64,000 nucleotides of DNA. Source: Ceratothoa steindachneri. Lineage: Eukaryota > Arthropoda > Malacostraca > Isopoda > Cymothoidae. The notes below the pieces were generated by a model. That model made no database searches, was not told the DNA's origin, and saw only the letters and a list, made by a program, of their open reading frames with translations. Location: positions 84,170,777-84,234,776 of the forward strand of contig OZ018337.1 in the NCBI GenBank assembly GCA_963969495.1. Reading direction: 5' to 3'. The translations under genes were made by a program, and so were the position numbers. Below are positions 25,054 through 36,699 of the stretch, one piece after another (position 1 is the stretch's first letter; each line of letters opens with the position of its first letter).

Positions 25054-26129
25054 CCGGGCATTGCAAAAGTTCTTTTAAACTCGTTCTTTATCTTTCGAGA
25101 GTTTTCCGTGTGTAACAGAAAACGTTCAGTCAAATAAAATTTTAAAGTCTACCTACCAGGACGTGTCAGTAAGAATCTTTTTCCATTGTCTGTATGTGTG
25201 CGAGATGGATGTGAAAAGAATCAACAACTCTGCTCTCCTGCGTGCGGCCACATGAAATCCAACATCGCCAAGTGGCTCTAAGTCAGTTGGATTACCTTCA
25301 AAAAAGCCGTGGAGAGGTGCAAGAATGGAGAAAAGAGTTCAAAGATCGACCTCATTCTGGCAATGCAAGAATTATCCAACTTATGGATGTGTGAAAGCGG
25401 TTCCAAACAGCTTTAAAGTTCAAAAAGACTGGGCTTGTGAACAATAAGAATAAATCGTTGGCCAGGGTATGAAGGCCCTTAAGAGCTTGAAGTGTGTGGA
25501 TAGGCTTCTGCTCACCAACGACCGTATTTAAGAACAGAATAGGGATCGCTGTCATCGGTTTCTCATCGACTTGAATAGTCATGGCAATTAAATTCTCATT
25601 TTGTTCTGATAAAAAACCTTAACCGTAGATCCAATCATCAACAATCAGTCGTCTTCGACCGGGTCTTCTCCTATCCCGCTACAGGTCCAAGACCAAGCAC
25701 TCGGCCTCCATCATAAAAAACACCACGAAGAACTTAGCCTATGTCTTTCAGCCGGACGATGTCTCGGCCAATTGCATGTGAGAGCCGAAGTTAAGGCCAC
25801 CGAAATCAACAAGAACTCAATCTCCCCAAACTACAGCGTGTGGGCGCATGTCGAGAGCAAGCCCTGCAAGGTTTGCGACAGTAACTTCGAACAGCTAAAA
25901 TCCTCCGTCATCCGGCTGTGGGTGAGTGTGAGGAAGTAATGTGTGCGCGGCCGTCAGTCAGCTCTCGCTTGAAGCACGTGCTCAGCCCCGGGGGCGTCAT
26001 CAGTGATTGATATTACAATGTAAATGAACATTTATATTTTAAAAAGCTAAAAACTTATCTAGCATCATTAAAACTATGACTTTTGTTGAGAGGGTCGTAC
26101 TGAGTGTACAAGACTTTTGCAATACCCAA
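25054..26129 (+). mobile_element. Mariner-like (Tc1/mariner) element, D1 copy, decayed
   Basis: 1,076 bp flanked by TA dinucleotides (25052-25053 and 26130-26131). The ends are inverted: left CCGGGCATTGCAAAAGTTC, right the complement of TTGGGTATTGCAAAAGTC. Inside, on the plus strand, transposase pieces appear in shifting frames: KDRPHSGNARII (N-terminal DNA-binding side), TVDPIINNQ (near the first catalytic region), SPNYSVWAHVESKPCKV and LKSSVIRLW (C-terminal side, where intact relatives have SPDLNPLDYSVW), then RPSVSSRLKHVLSPGG. Catalytic residues are missing and several frameshifts and stops are present, so it is inactive. Present in D2 at the same place, so it inserted before the duplication. 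Confidence 0.8.
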
Positions 26130-27334
26130 TACGTGACACTTAACCGAGGTCTTTGTATGTTCATTTTAAATTGAAAAGTAAAGTGGAATTTGGGTTAAAT
26201 CGGGGAGATGAAGTAACATTTTGTATGTTTAATTCTGCACAGTATTAAGGAATTTTTTTATTGATTTCTTTTTTACTCTCTCAAGTTGTCCGTTTATTTC
26301 CTATTTTCATCTGGAACTTTTACCTCTTTCATGCGTCGCTCTTTAATACCCTTTCAACGCCTGGCATTTAATAGAAAATTACTGGGATTATTGAAGTCTC
26401 TTTATACATTCCAAATTGCCTTATCAAATAAATGATTTGACATGAGTTATTTTGTTAGAGGTGAATTTTATAATAAATTCATTAATGCGAACAGGAGACA
26501 GTAGTGGCTATAGTTCTTTAGTTCTTTTTTTGATAAAAATCAAGGCGTGAGCGATGAATCTTGTCAATAAGAATCCTACTTTGCGTCAATTTTTAAAACC
26601 GATGAGCTTCTAGATTTGGATGAAGTTCACCCACATTTTTATGATATTCAATGCCTCGTCTTTATTTCCTTGAACTTTATCATTTTAAATGCAATTAATT
26701 AGCTCCATTTTACACTCATTTTTTAGTATGAATTCCATTTATTTGTACACTACTTGCGTTCAGGTGTATATTAAGCCTTTGGTTTCCTATAATTTCGTAT
26801 AAAATTCTTCGACTCGGAACTTTCAGAGATTTTTCCTCAGTTTGGGATTAATTTCATGGAAATCCTTTACCGTCGTCATTTTCGCTCTTCCTATTAATAC
26901 GTGATGTCTCATCTATTTATTCCTGTGCTCTTTCCACTACACCTTTTCACTCTCAAATTAAAAAAATTGAATTTTAAATTAAAAAAGTTGACACTCATAT
27001 TAAATTAAAAAAAATGAACTTGTAAATTTATAATATATTTATTAGGCAAAGAATTTGTAGAGGAAACGGACCACAAACTCTTATCTTACCTACGTAACGA
27101 CAATAACAATAACTGTGGCTTGATGCGTTGAAGTTTGTTCCTCCAGGAATTCCAATTCTGCATTTTGTACTTAAAAGGTACCGCTGAGGGTGTTCAGGAT
27201 AGTTTAAGTAGGAACCCGTTATATCCTTCTACAAAATAATTCCGAGCCATTTCCTTTTCTAATACATGTGTTAATTTTGTTCATGAGATATATTCGTATA
27301 TATAATCATATCATAAGAAAACGTGTATCCTTTA

Positions 27335-27366
<32 letters not shown>

Positions 27367-27842
27367 AATTTTGGGGGGTTTGTTTATATGTGTACAATGA
27401 ATTCCTTTTATAACCTTAACTTTTAGGAGCTTGTGTGTAATTGTAGGATAACTTGCGCTCGAGCCAGTGAGCAACATTTAATGCTATCATAGAGAAAAAT
27501 ATCCTTCGGCCAAAATAAAGTGTTATTATATAATCTTATGTATGTGTATGGTATAACTTCACCCCCTCTAGCTCCTTATTTGTGCAAATTGATCCGACTT
27601 TGATAGAACTCTACCCTTCCTTTCTAGGCAAAATTAATATTGAGATAAGACAAAATTAGCAAAATGTTTATTAAATGTATCTTCTTTTTTCTCCAAAATT
27701 CGTCACAAATTGGAAAATCCTAAAAAACTTTCATCAAAAGAGACGCGATTGATATGGTAAGAGATTAATTCTTAACGAGATGAAAAATACTGTTTCAGTA
27801 TTGGTTTGTCGAACATCAAAGACATTTTTTATTAAACATCCA
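26130..27842. other. D1 non-coding interval between mariner and LTR-like island
   Basis: AT-rich, matching 53625-55311. It contains a short (TA)n tract near 27340-27366 and nothing else recognisable. Confidence 0.5.
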
Positions 27843-28698
27843 TGAGTGTTGAGATCAGAGAGAGAGAGAGAAAGAGATAAAGATGCGCGCGGCCGACCCT
27901 TTCAAAGAGAGAGAAAGAGAGAAGAGACACCTGGTCGACCCTTTTTGTCTACGCTCATGAGGCGCCAAATCACAAGAGGCCGTGGCGGCTTAAAAGCCCG
28001 CCATGGCAGAAAGCCAACACAAGCTTGAAAGCACGAAAATGTCACATTGGGAGTCGAACAAAAGGTTCCACATGCAACCTTCCCGCGAACATGCTAATAG
28101 GACGAGACTACACGCGCCTGTCGATGCGTCGGAGTCCATAACCTTCTACTTCGGACAAAGGGGAAGGCGGGAACCCGCTCGACCACTACTATAAATTCCC
28201 CAGCGCCAGAGTTGGAAGGCAGTATCTGCCGCCTGCCCGCCCCGTCAGTATCCGCTATCTGGACGCCCTAGTCAGTACCTTCCGTTTGCACTGTCCCATT
28301 CGCACTCGCTCTTCGCGTCCCGTTGCACTCTGCACAATTCATCGCCGAACCAGTCAAGCTCCGGGTATTCTTGTTTAATTCACGTGAGTATACCCTGTAC
28401 TCCTTGTTATCCGCTCATCGAACGCAACGTGTCCAGCCTCGATTCGGTGTTCAAAACTCGAAGGCAATATCTAAGTTCATCCCTTTAGTAGTCATTATCA
28501 AGAGACTATTATTTATAATTTTCGCAAAGGCAAGGATTACTTCCTCGGACCAAATTTAGAGGTAACATCAACGCGCAACTTTCCTCTGCAAGTGCTTTCT
28601 CACTCCCCCCACCCCCCATGTGAGTATCCATCGTTGGCTTCGTGTACACTCAAGGTCATTCGAGCAACCCTTCGGTCAGTATTGTTTGTTTGTGTTTA
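27843..28698 (+). mobile_element. LTR-like promoter island, D1 copy (candidate LTR)
   Basis: A GC-richer block in AT-rich surroundings. It starts with a GA-repeat stretch after AGTGTTGAGATCAG, has TATAAAT at 28190-28196, and a CAGTATC initiator-like site at 28220, 30 bases downstream. It ends with a T-rich tail followed directly by TGGCGACCGT (28699-28708), which resembles an arginine-tRNA primer-binding site used by many insect LTR elements. This layout (GAGA, TATA, initiator, tail, PBS) suggests the 5' LTR of a truncated Gypsy-like element. A true host promoter is the alternative. No second LTR or target duplication was found. Positions 27969-28056 (about 88 bp) are absent from D2. Confidence 0.42.
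28190..28196 (+). promoter_or_regulatory. TATA box with initiator at 28220
   Basis: TATAAAT with CAGT 30 bases downstream, a normal arthropod core-promoter spacing. Both are conserved in D2 (TATA at 55566-55572). Confidence 0.5.
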
Positions 28699-28708
28699 TG
28701 GCGACCGT

Positions 28709-30430
28709 CCCCGCCAAGCCCCCATCCTCTTTAAGACGCTGAGACTTCTGTACGTCTTATGTGTTATATAGCTTGCTTAAAAAAAAACTTTTTAAACTAT
28801 GTAAAAAGAATATTAATTTGCATAGTAGTAAAGTTATTTTTGTACCCGTTTTTCTATTGTCCCAGAACCTTTTCACATCTATGACTATTTGGCTAACGCA
28901 ATATTTGGTAAGGATATGCTTTAAATCAAATCTCTTACAGATTTATGTAGACAAGTTGATTTATTTTCATTTGAATTTACGCAGAATTCTTCATTCGGTA
29001 GCAACAATCATTTCAGCGAATTCAAGATACAGTATAGATATAAATAGCTGAGATATCGCTTGATAAGAGTCGCTGCTCAAAATCATACAAAACAACCACA
29101 ATATAACTTCCTTGATCCACGACGAATACGGATCTAGGTACATCAGACTTTAAGTACTAAGCGCAGATTTTAAAAAAAGCTGAGGATTATTTTAGAACGA
29201 AATATAAAATATTTGCAAAGCAGTCATAGTTTTCCTTTATCAAATTAGAGAATTATATTTATACTCTAATTATTTTCAGCTCCATCTTTGGAAGATATTT
29301 TGATTCTGCTTAAATTTCACACTGATTTCACGATGCAGATTTTAGAATTTAATCATGTTTGATTCATTTTCAGGAAGATTTTCCCAGGAGATTCACATTC
29401 TTATAGAACACTTAATACGATTTAATTTAATTTGAAGGAAACATTTCACGCACTCTAGTAAGATACATTACTGTATGACCGGTTTGAGGATATTAAAGTT
29501 TTTTTGAATAAAGTGAAAGCTATCGAGAACAACTCTCGCAGAATTTGTGCAGTAGAGTCTCCTTTGACCAATGAAGTCTACTGTGCAGGTAATCCTCCAG
29601 ATGTTAGCTGCAACACGCTCGTCCATGATCCATCTATTACCCTTTTCACGCCTGAGGTCATCAATTAAAGTAGATCAATCCAAAGAGAACAGAAGCGAAT
29701 TAATGAATAATGATGACGATGCATCAATACTGGCAAGGTACTCTTTAACACTTGTTGAATCATCAGCTTGTGAATTATGATCAATAAACATTCAAGTTCA
29801 TATAAATTAGTTCGTAGCTTTTTTTAAAAGATGAACTTTAAAAATTAATACAAATAGTAAACTATTTCACAGTTTATCCGAAAAGCAGAAATTAGTTTAA
29901 ACTTTGTAGAGTTATAAAAAAGCAGAAGACTTTATCAATATTTTAATGCACTTAAAATTAACAACTTCGAGAGGCTATTTTCTCTAAGTAGTTTCACTTA
30001 AAAATCAACCTATATAATTAACCTTCCATATATTTTGATGGTTCTACCTCACCTTAAGACTGAAGTAAAAATTTCACTTTCCCGACCAACACAAGCATAA
30101 AAGGTTGCTTGGAATAAATCACCTATCTGATCCTTTGCTTTATCATGGAAAGATTCTGACGGCATTCTCCTACAATATAAGTATAAAAAGAAACTAGTAC
30201 CATATTGATTACTCTAAATTCAATAATTGCTATTGATTACCATTTTATGTAAGACAAACAATACCAAGTTGCACAAGATCATTAGGGGCCACGTTCCCAA
30301 ATTTTTTTCGAGAGACATCTAGATAGACGTTCTTTCAATAAAGTCGCTCGATGTTTAAATTTAAAGAAAACAAGTTGCTTGTGATATATGCACTCAATTT
30401 CTTATAAATTTGAAAGTCCCTTTTATGCCA
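28709..30430. other. D1 non-coding interval
   Basis: AT-rich, co-linear with D2 56080-57813. No coding or RNA feature recognised. Confidence 0.45.
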
Positions 30431-31450
30431 TTAATTGTGGAATATAACGTCGTTCAAATGGACCTCCCGTATTCGGGAGGCCCATTTTCGATGACTTTGT
30501 CGCATAAATCTGGCTTAATTTGCTGGATGGTGACTTTGAGGACATCAACTGTTTGCGGATTATTATCATAAACCTGCAATTTAAGTTAGCTCCAACGAAA
30601 GTAGTCTAATGGCGTTTAATCAAATGAACTGGGTGGACAGTTGACATCGCTACCGCGCAGGATGACCCTGTCCTGAAATCGCTGGTTCAAAATGTCTATT
30701 GTGGCGTGCGCAACGTTGCACGTAGTGCCGTCCTGTTGTAGCCACATGTCGTCAGTATCCATATCAGGCATATAATCCAGTTGAGGCCACAAGAAGTTGC
30801 TTATAATCGATCTGTAGGTCTCGCCGTTGACGGTTATTTCAATCCCATCTTCATTCTCAAAAAAATACGGATCGATGATTCCGTTAGACGAAAATCCACA
30901 CGGAAGAGTGACTTTGTTGTGATGCAATTGGTGCTAGTGTATCTCATGTGGATAGTTTTCGTTCCAAATCCAACAATTTTGCTTGTTCACAAATCCATTC
31001 ATTTGGGGCAAATTCCAACTTCTCTAGAGCCCAATCAGCAAACACACGTCGTTGTCTATGGTCGCTTACCTTAAGTTCATGGGTAAGTTAGATTTTGTAA
31101 GGGTGCAGACCTAAGTCTCTACGCATAATTCGCCAAACTGAAGTCGCAGAAAGGGCAAGTTCTTGTGAAGGACTAGAAATTGACTGCCTTATATTTTCCC
31201 GTACACTCTCATTCACGGCAGTGATGTTTTCAGCAGACCTTGCGTTTCCGCGACTTATGGGTATTGGCTGATTGGTGATCGACCTTTATACCTCAAATTT
31301 GGCCACCAAGCGTCGAACACTGGCCTAGGCAGGGCGATTGTGTCGAGGATAGAAATGACGTAATACGCGGAACGTTTGTCGAACGAAGCACTGATTTTGA
31401 TAATAACATTTGATGATTTGCACACGCTGTGCAACGCTTTAACCTTCCAT
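30431..31450 (-). pseudogene. DD41D-type Tc1/mariner transposase relic, D1 copy
   Basis: Read on the minus strand from an ATG at 31450 to a TAA at 30431, about the expected length for a ~345-residue transposase. The N-terminal helix region reads VQIIKCYYQNQ and LRHFYPRHNRP. The middle has WRI-like and DLxLHPYKIQ-type patterns. The C-terminal half contains GIIDPYFFENEDG, MWLQQDGTTCN (second catalytic Asp), CPPSSFD-stop-TPLDYF (third Asp), NNPQTVDVLK and HLNDVIFHN. Exactly 41 residues separate the second and third Asp. There are several stops and frameshifts, including TGA/TAA in the DLTPLD motif and at codon 4. The first catalytic block is deleted (45 bp missing relative to D2). A possible element end, CAGTGACTCCTAG next to TA, lies at 31590; the other end was not found. 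Confidence 0.82.
30460..30483. other. GC-rich hairpin within transposase relic, D1 only
   Basis: CCTCCCG-TATT-CGGGAGG forms a near-perfect short stem. D2 has only GGGCCCAATT at this point. It lies in the C-terminal coding part of the transposase relic. Confidence 0.6.
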
Positions 31451-31590
31451 CGTAACTTGCCAAGTACTACTTAACAGTTCACAGTGAGGTTGTCAGATGT
31501 CGCTTTAACAACAAGACCACTATAACCTGAAAAACATCGAGCTCAATCCTGTGCGCAATCAATGCGTAACATTTTGTCTAGGAGTCACTG

Positions 31591-33229
31591 TATCTGACTT
31601 GCATTGAATCAATTTCCCTATATTATGAAGATTCTCTTCCTTGACACCGATTTCTTACGCATAGGCAAAGAAATATTTTTTTCCTTAATTTCGGAAATAA
31701 AACTGAAGAATGACCTTTTTATTATAAATCAGCTAATATTCGCAAACCTTTTTGTCGAGAAATTAATCGAACTTTAGCCATTGCATTAATTAGATGAAAC
31801 TGAAACTGCCCTAGTATCTGCAGGAATATATCGTAAAATACAATCCAGGCTTTTTCATAACTTATTTTAATAGTATATATCTATACTATTTATAAAGTAT
31901 TTTATAGCATTATTTATCTACTTCCAGAACTTTTTAAGTATACCGAATTATTATCAAAATGTAGCTAAAATTGAGACTTTTTTCTTTTAATTTTTAGTCT
32001 TAAGTGACTGAATATATATCTTCCTATGTCAGTCGGTCGGTTTGTCGGTCCATCGGTCCTCGTTTTGCTTTTTTAGTTTTGGTAATAACACTGTAACTAT
32101 TCGGCCTATTCTAACGATATTTGAAACTCTTATGTTGTTTAAATTCTTTTTCAAATAATTTTCAAGGTCCTTCCAAGGTTAGTCCGGGAATTATCGAAAG
32201 TTTTGAAAGAGATAAGGTCATAAATCAGAATATGTGAGAGCAGGCGACATTGGTCAGCAAACCTTGTTCTAAAGAACTTTGGTTTGATATTTTTCTTCGT
32301 AAAGGTAAAACGAGAAAAATTAAAACACTTAAATTATTGTGAGCATTTGAGGATTGAGTACACATTTCTGATGTTATCCAAATTACGAACTAAAAATGCA
32401 CTTTTAATTTATCCTATCGATAGGTCATTAGACTTTTTTGAGTACTTTTATCCGTAGAGACCAGACTGGGATCAATTCCACATATCGAATCTTCTCAGGT
32501 GACTGTGGTTGACAGGAACATTTTGCAGTGCATTTATTATTTTTTTTACGTACGAATTAAAATACACTAAACTATATTTGCACCTTTATTAAATATTGAT
32601 AAATTTAAGTTAATAGATAATTATCCAGCTGAATGCCATGCTATATTAATTTAAAATATTAATTTAAAAATTAATTTTATCTAGAAAGAAAGGGTATGGT
32701 GCTATCAAGGCCTGGCCAATTTGCACAATTTAGGAAGTTATTCGTTCAAGCTTTATGGCTAAAAAGGTATTTGTTCTCCTAGAGATGAGACCCCCTCAGA
32801 TTAAGGGCCAATGCTTCAGTTCACATGCTCCTCACGGAGCCTCTGATTTTTGAGTGCAGGCAAACCATTTGCAAATGAATTACGATTAAAGATTAAATGG
32901 GCCAATCATGGACCTAAATATTCCTTTTCAAAAACCATTATATAATCACATTATCTGAGGTTAAATCCTTTGTACTTATAAAAGACGAAAATGTCTGAAA
33001 TCAATAGGCAATGCTCTTATTTATCTATCCAATCAGCTCTTGTTAAAATGCTTTCCTCCCACTTATTGAATCCATATTAACCTACATCTCCCTATCTAAA
33101 TTTTGTTAATAATCATTCTTTTTCTAATATTATTTCCAAAGTTTACTATTCTTTACTTTTTGTCGTCTGTTTAAACTAATCTTAGATTTTTCTCTGTCCT
33201 CTTATCTACTCTTGCATCTCTATCTCTTT
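31591..33229. other. D1 non-coding right end
   Basis: AT-rich, co-linear with D2 59020-60656. It contains a run of CGGT/CGGTC motifs near 32033-32062 and nothing coding. Confidence 0.45.
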
Positions 33230-34789
33230 TAAGTCTTTGATGAAACCAATTAATTAATATAAAATGTGGAGCGCTTAATTACCCCTGCCGACTCAGTGTG
33301 GCGAAGGTTATGTAATCAACGGAGTATGTTGGTATCTCTGTTTGAGATCATTCAAGAAATCTTAAAAGGTTATAATTGGATGCTGATTAAGATTTGTGTA
33401 GATTTGGGCTCCGGGGCCAAGGAAGAGTTGATTTGATTTGGTGGTTGACTCTTTTAAACATTGCAAAACAGAGCAGTTCTTAACATTTTTGTCAATATTC
33501 CTACAAATATTAGATGAAACAAGTTTGAATATCCAACATGGATAGATTATGACCTTCACTTCAGCTTGCCGTACTTGATACATACCGGAATCTAGATCTG
33601 GTTAAATGCGAGTAAACTAATACTGGATTTGGAAGACCAATATCCACCGTCTTACAGTGCATTAATGGTGCGTGATAGAAACATAAGACACCACTTATCT
33701 CTACATGATTTAATGTCGATTCACTTTCTCCAAACAGATATTGTCTATATTTTAAAGGTTAAAATATATATTTGGACTAAGAAAAGATCCTGATCTGATA
33801 TTTTAGAAAATAGGTTTCATTTTAATAATTCGCAAAGCACTCAAGATTAACCTAACCTGTGATTCCCAATGCAAGTAAACGGTTGTTTTCAAGGGAAAAA
33901 GGACTAACATGGTGTTACTTTAGAAGCATGGACCCCTCATCTGTAGCTGAGATAAATATGATATTATTTGTTTAAATTGATTTTATCTTTATGTTAAAGA
34001 AATAAATAATATTTTTAAGAATACGATATCCTAATTTATCTCAAGCCGATGATAGGTTTCTACGATAAAGGAATGGCGAAGGAATAGAAATGCGGATACA
34101 TAACTCCATTATGCAAAATCATATATTTTTAATAACTCACCATTTACCAATCATAAACATATGATCCAAAGGGGTAGAAATATTTTTTTTATGTTGATGT
34201 TATTGTTCTGATGAAGATCTTAAATATGTTATTTACATATCAGAGCAATGGAATATCAGCAAAGATAAATTTAAATGTAAAAAAGCTTACCAGTTTAAAT
34301 TGAATGTTTTTTCTTTAAAAATGTATTACTATTTTGGATATGGACACTTGCTTTCATGTGAATATTTCTATTACAGGCGAATAAAAATATAACGATAATA
34401 ATTTTTTTTAAAATTCAGTCACGATCTGTGTCCGATAAAGCTTTTGACTTTCTTGTCCTAGAAATTTTGACATCATTGTTCGAGTTTTATTTTCACTGCG
34501 GTTGGTAAAAGTGTCGGCTCTTTAAGGACTTTATAGTTATGCCAAAAATTTGGTAGGTACCACCTAGTAATAATACAATTTGAAATTTAGGAACTTCTTT
34601 TCACCTAAGCTTGGATAAAGTTATTTTATTAGCTACATGATAGTCACTGATAAATGTTAAAACCTGATTAATTTTGGTTGATATTTTAGAACATTATTTA
34701 GGTAATCAACTGTGCTCGCGAAAAACGAGCTGAGCGTAGAAGCAATGGCTATTTCGCAAGCGTTACACTCCTTCTCCTCGCGAGCTCGC
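33230..34789. other. Unique spacer between D1 and D2, left part
   Basis: Not found in either duplicon or in the outer flanks by eye. AT-rich, no coding signal. Confidence 0.45.
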
Positions 34790-35175
34790 ACTACCTCCTA
34801 GCTTGCTTTCGTCTGCAAACTTGGCAATCGAGCATATTAATCCTTCATCTATATCCTTGATATAGACGAAGAACAATAGAGGCCCGAACACTGAGCCTTG
34901 GGGAATCTTGCTACTAACTACCACCCATTGTGAGGCTACCCCGTTGATCTTTCCTCGTTGCCTCCGTCTCGAGAGCTAGTTTTCTATCCATTCGGCTACC
35001 TTGGCGGTAATGCTATAAGCGCAGACTTTATTCATCCACCTGTAGTGTGGTACATTATTGAAGGCTTTTTGAAAGTCCATGTATAAGAAATCCACAGCTC
35101 GACTACGGTCATACTCTTTCAAAATACTGTGGAAAGATTCAAGGAGATTAGTGGCCAGGATTCGAAGACAATCAC
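34790..35175 (-). pseudogene. LINE reverse-transcriptase fragment
   Basis: On the minus strand: ATNLLESFHSILKE, then VDFLYMDFQKAFNNVPH (reverse-transcriptase motif A with its Asp), WIEN-stop-LSRRRQR, INGVASQW, IPQGSVFGPLLFFVY (motif B), and IAKFADESKLGG where functional copies have FADD (motif C). The last change (Asp to Glu) and the in-frame stop at about 34974 mark it as dead. The spacing and the RRRQR-INGVASxW segment are typical of CR1/Rex-like LINEs. Only about 130 codons of the palm remain; no endonuclease or 3' tail is visible next to it. Confidence 0.82.
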
Positions 35176-36699
35176 TGGTTTCCAGACAAGTGGTAGAATG
35201 AAAATATAGAAGATAGACAAGCAAGAAAAAGCCTGTTGAAACTTCAATGTCAATTATAATTATGAGTCGATGAATCTAGTGTCAAGGGAATAAAATAAAT
35301 ATTTATTCTTTGTCTTTTGCTCGGAGCAGTAAAAAGCAATTTTTCAATACACTGTTAAGATATCAAATAAATTAAAACAAGCGAACGCAGTTTCTGAGAG
35401 ACCTTCCACCGTTTACCAATTTACCATTCCTGTTTTACGTCCTTGTTGTTTGCTGATAGTCAAATTTTTCTAGTATAGTTTAGTCGGATAAAAGTGAAAT
35501 GTACTCACGTTCATGGAGATTTTACCCTAAAAATACTATAGTTAGAGGGTAATATCTTAGTTCTCCTGTATATTTTTCTTCAGAACATCATCAAGGCTGA
35601 TTTGATACAGTGTTATAATGCTCTTAATTGCTTAGTAAAGGTGGGGTAGTGCCCTTTTTTATCCTGCGAGGACATGATAACTGACAGATGCCTCGTTAGC
35701 GAAAATAAAGAATCCTCAAGCGAGAGATGTTCATTCCTCTGTAATAACTTCAACATGTTCAAAATAACGCGCTTGTCAGGAATCCATATTATCACTGCTT
35801 CTACTAGTTACGTATTTCGTTTTTCCACAAAAGTATCGCAAAAGAATAAGGAAGAGAGGAGGATTGAAGAGGAATTTAAGTATTCTTATTCAGTCATTGA
35901 TCCTTTTCTCTCTATCTCTCCTCAATACATGTGACTAATTTTATTCAAAAGTTGTCTAATTCGTACAAGGGCAGCGAACTCCCTGTTTTTCATCGAGTAA
36001 CGTTCTTTTTGATTTTCCCGCAACATTTCAAATCCTTCGCCATTTATCTTCTGCGAGGCACAAAGTGACTCTCCTTCGCATAATAGGTTTCACCCTCTAA
36101 CTATTTGTAGCTGTTTCTTCTGTCCTTTTTTTTAGCAGCACTGCCCTCTCCTTAATCAACTCAGGAGAATAAAATTAATACATCCCTATTTTTGAAGAAG
36201 CTTGTATAAATTTTCTGAACTTCGCCAATTATAATAATTTTTAAAAGGAACTCATAACTAAATTTTCCCCTTTTCAAAATATCACATTGTTATAATATAG
36301 AGATATAAAAGAAGAAGATATATAAAAATAAATTTCCCGAACTTCACCATTTGTAATTTTGGGGTTTTAAAAATTCACAAAATTTCGATACTTATATTTT
36401 TTCTGAACTTCACCATTTTGTTTTTTGATATTAAAAAAGAATTTTCAGAAATAACTTTGATAAAAAAACATAAGTCATGGCAAAACTAAAACGAAATTAT
36501 TATTCAAATACTTAAAATAATCCCGTCCTTAAATTATAGAGTTAGTGATGATGATGAAGATGATTAATTGAGCAGAGATTTAAATAAAAAAGAAGGAAAA
36601 CTAAATCAAGTTGACTAATATTTTATTAAAATTAGTTAGTTCAAAGAGAATCTTTCAGGAAAAAATTAAGTTAGCAAACTCGTCACTAGAATTTCTAGA
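35176..36699. other. Unique spacer between D1 and D2, right part
   Basis: AT-rich. A modest open frame near 35674-35934 has no recognisable motif. No repeats or RNA genes identified. Confidence 0.4.

Larger units (their letters stand above)
10588..33229 (+). repeat. Segmental duplication copy D1 (22.6 kb)
   Basis: Co-linear with 36700-60656 in the same orientation. Homology starts at TTAGTTTTTTATGGC (matching TTAGTGTTTTTATGGC at 36700) and ends at TGCATCTCTATCTCTTT (matching near 60656). One aligned stretch of about 195 bases near 10620 shows about 11 differences. Order and orientation of all contained elements match D2. Differences are scattered substitutions, microsatellite length changes, several 30-170 bp indels, and one 1.5 kb LTR present only in D2. 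Confidence 0.95.

Noticed and set aside
10588..33229. D1/D2 as a giant transposon (Maverick, Helitron or virus-like)
   Set aside because: No terminal inverted repeats, no flanking target duplications, no integrase, polymerase or capsid genes, and no Helitron-type 3' hairpin at the ends.
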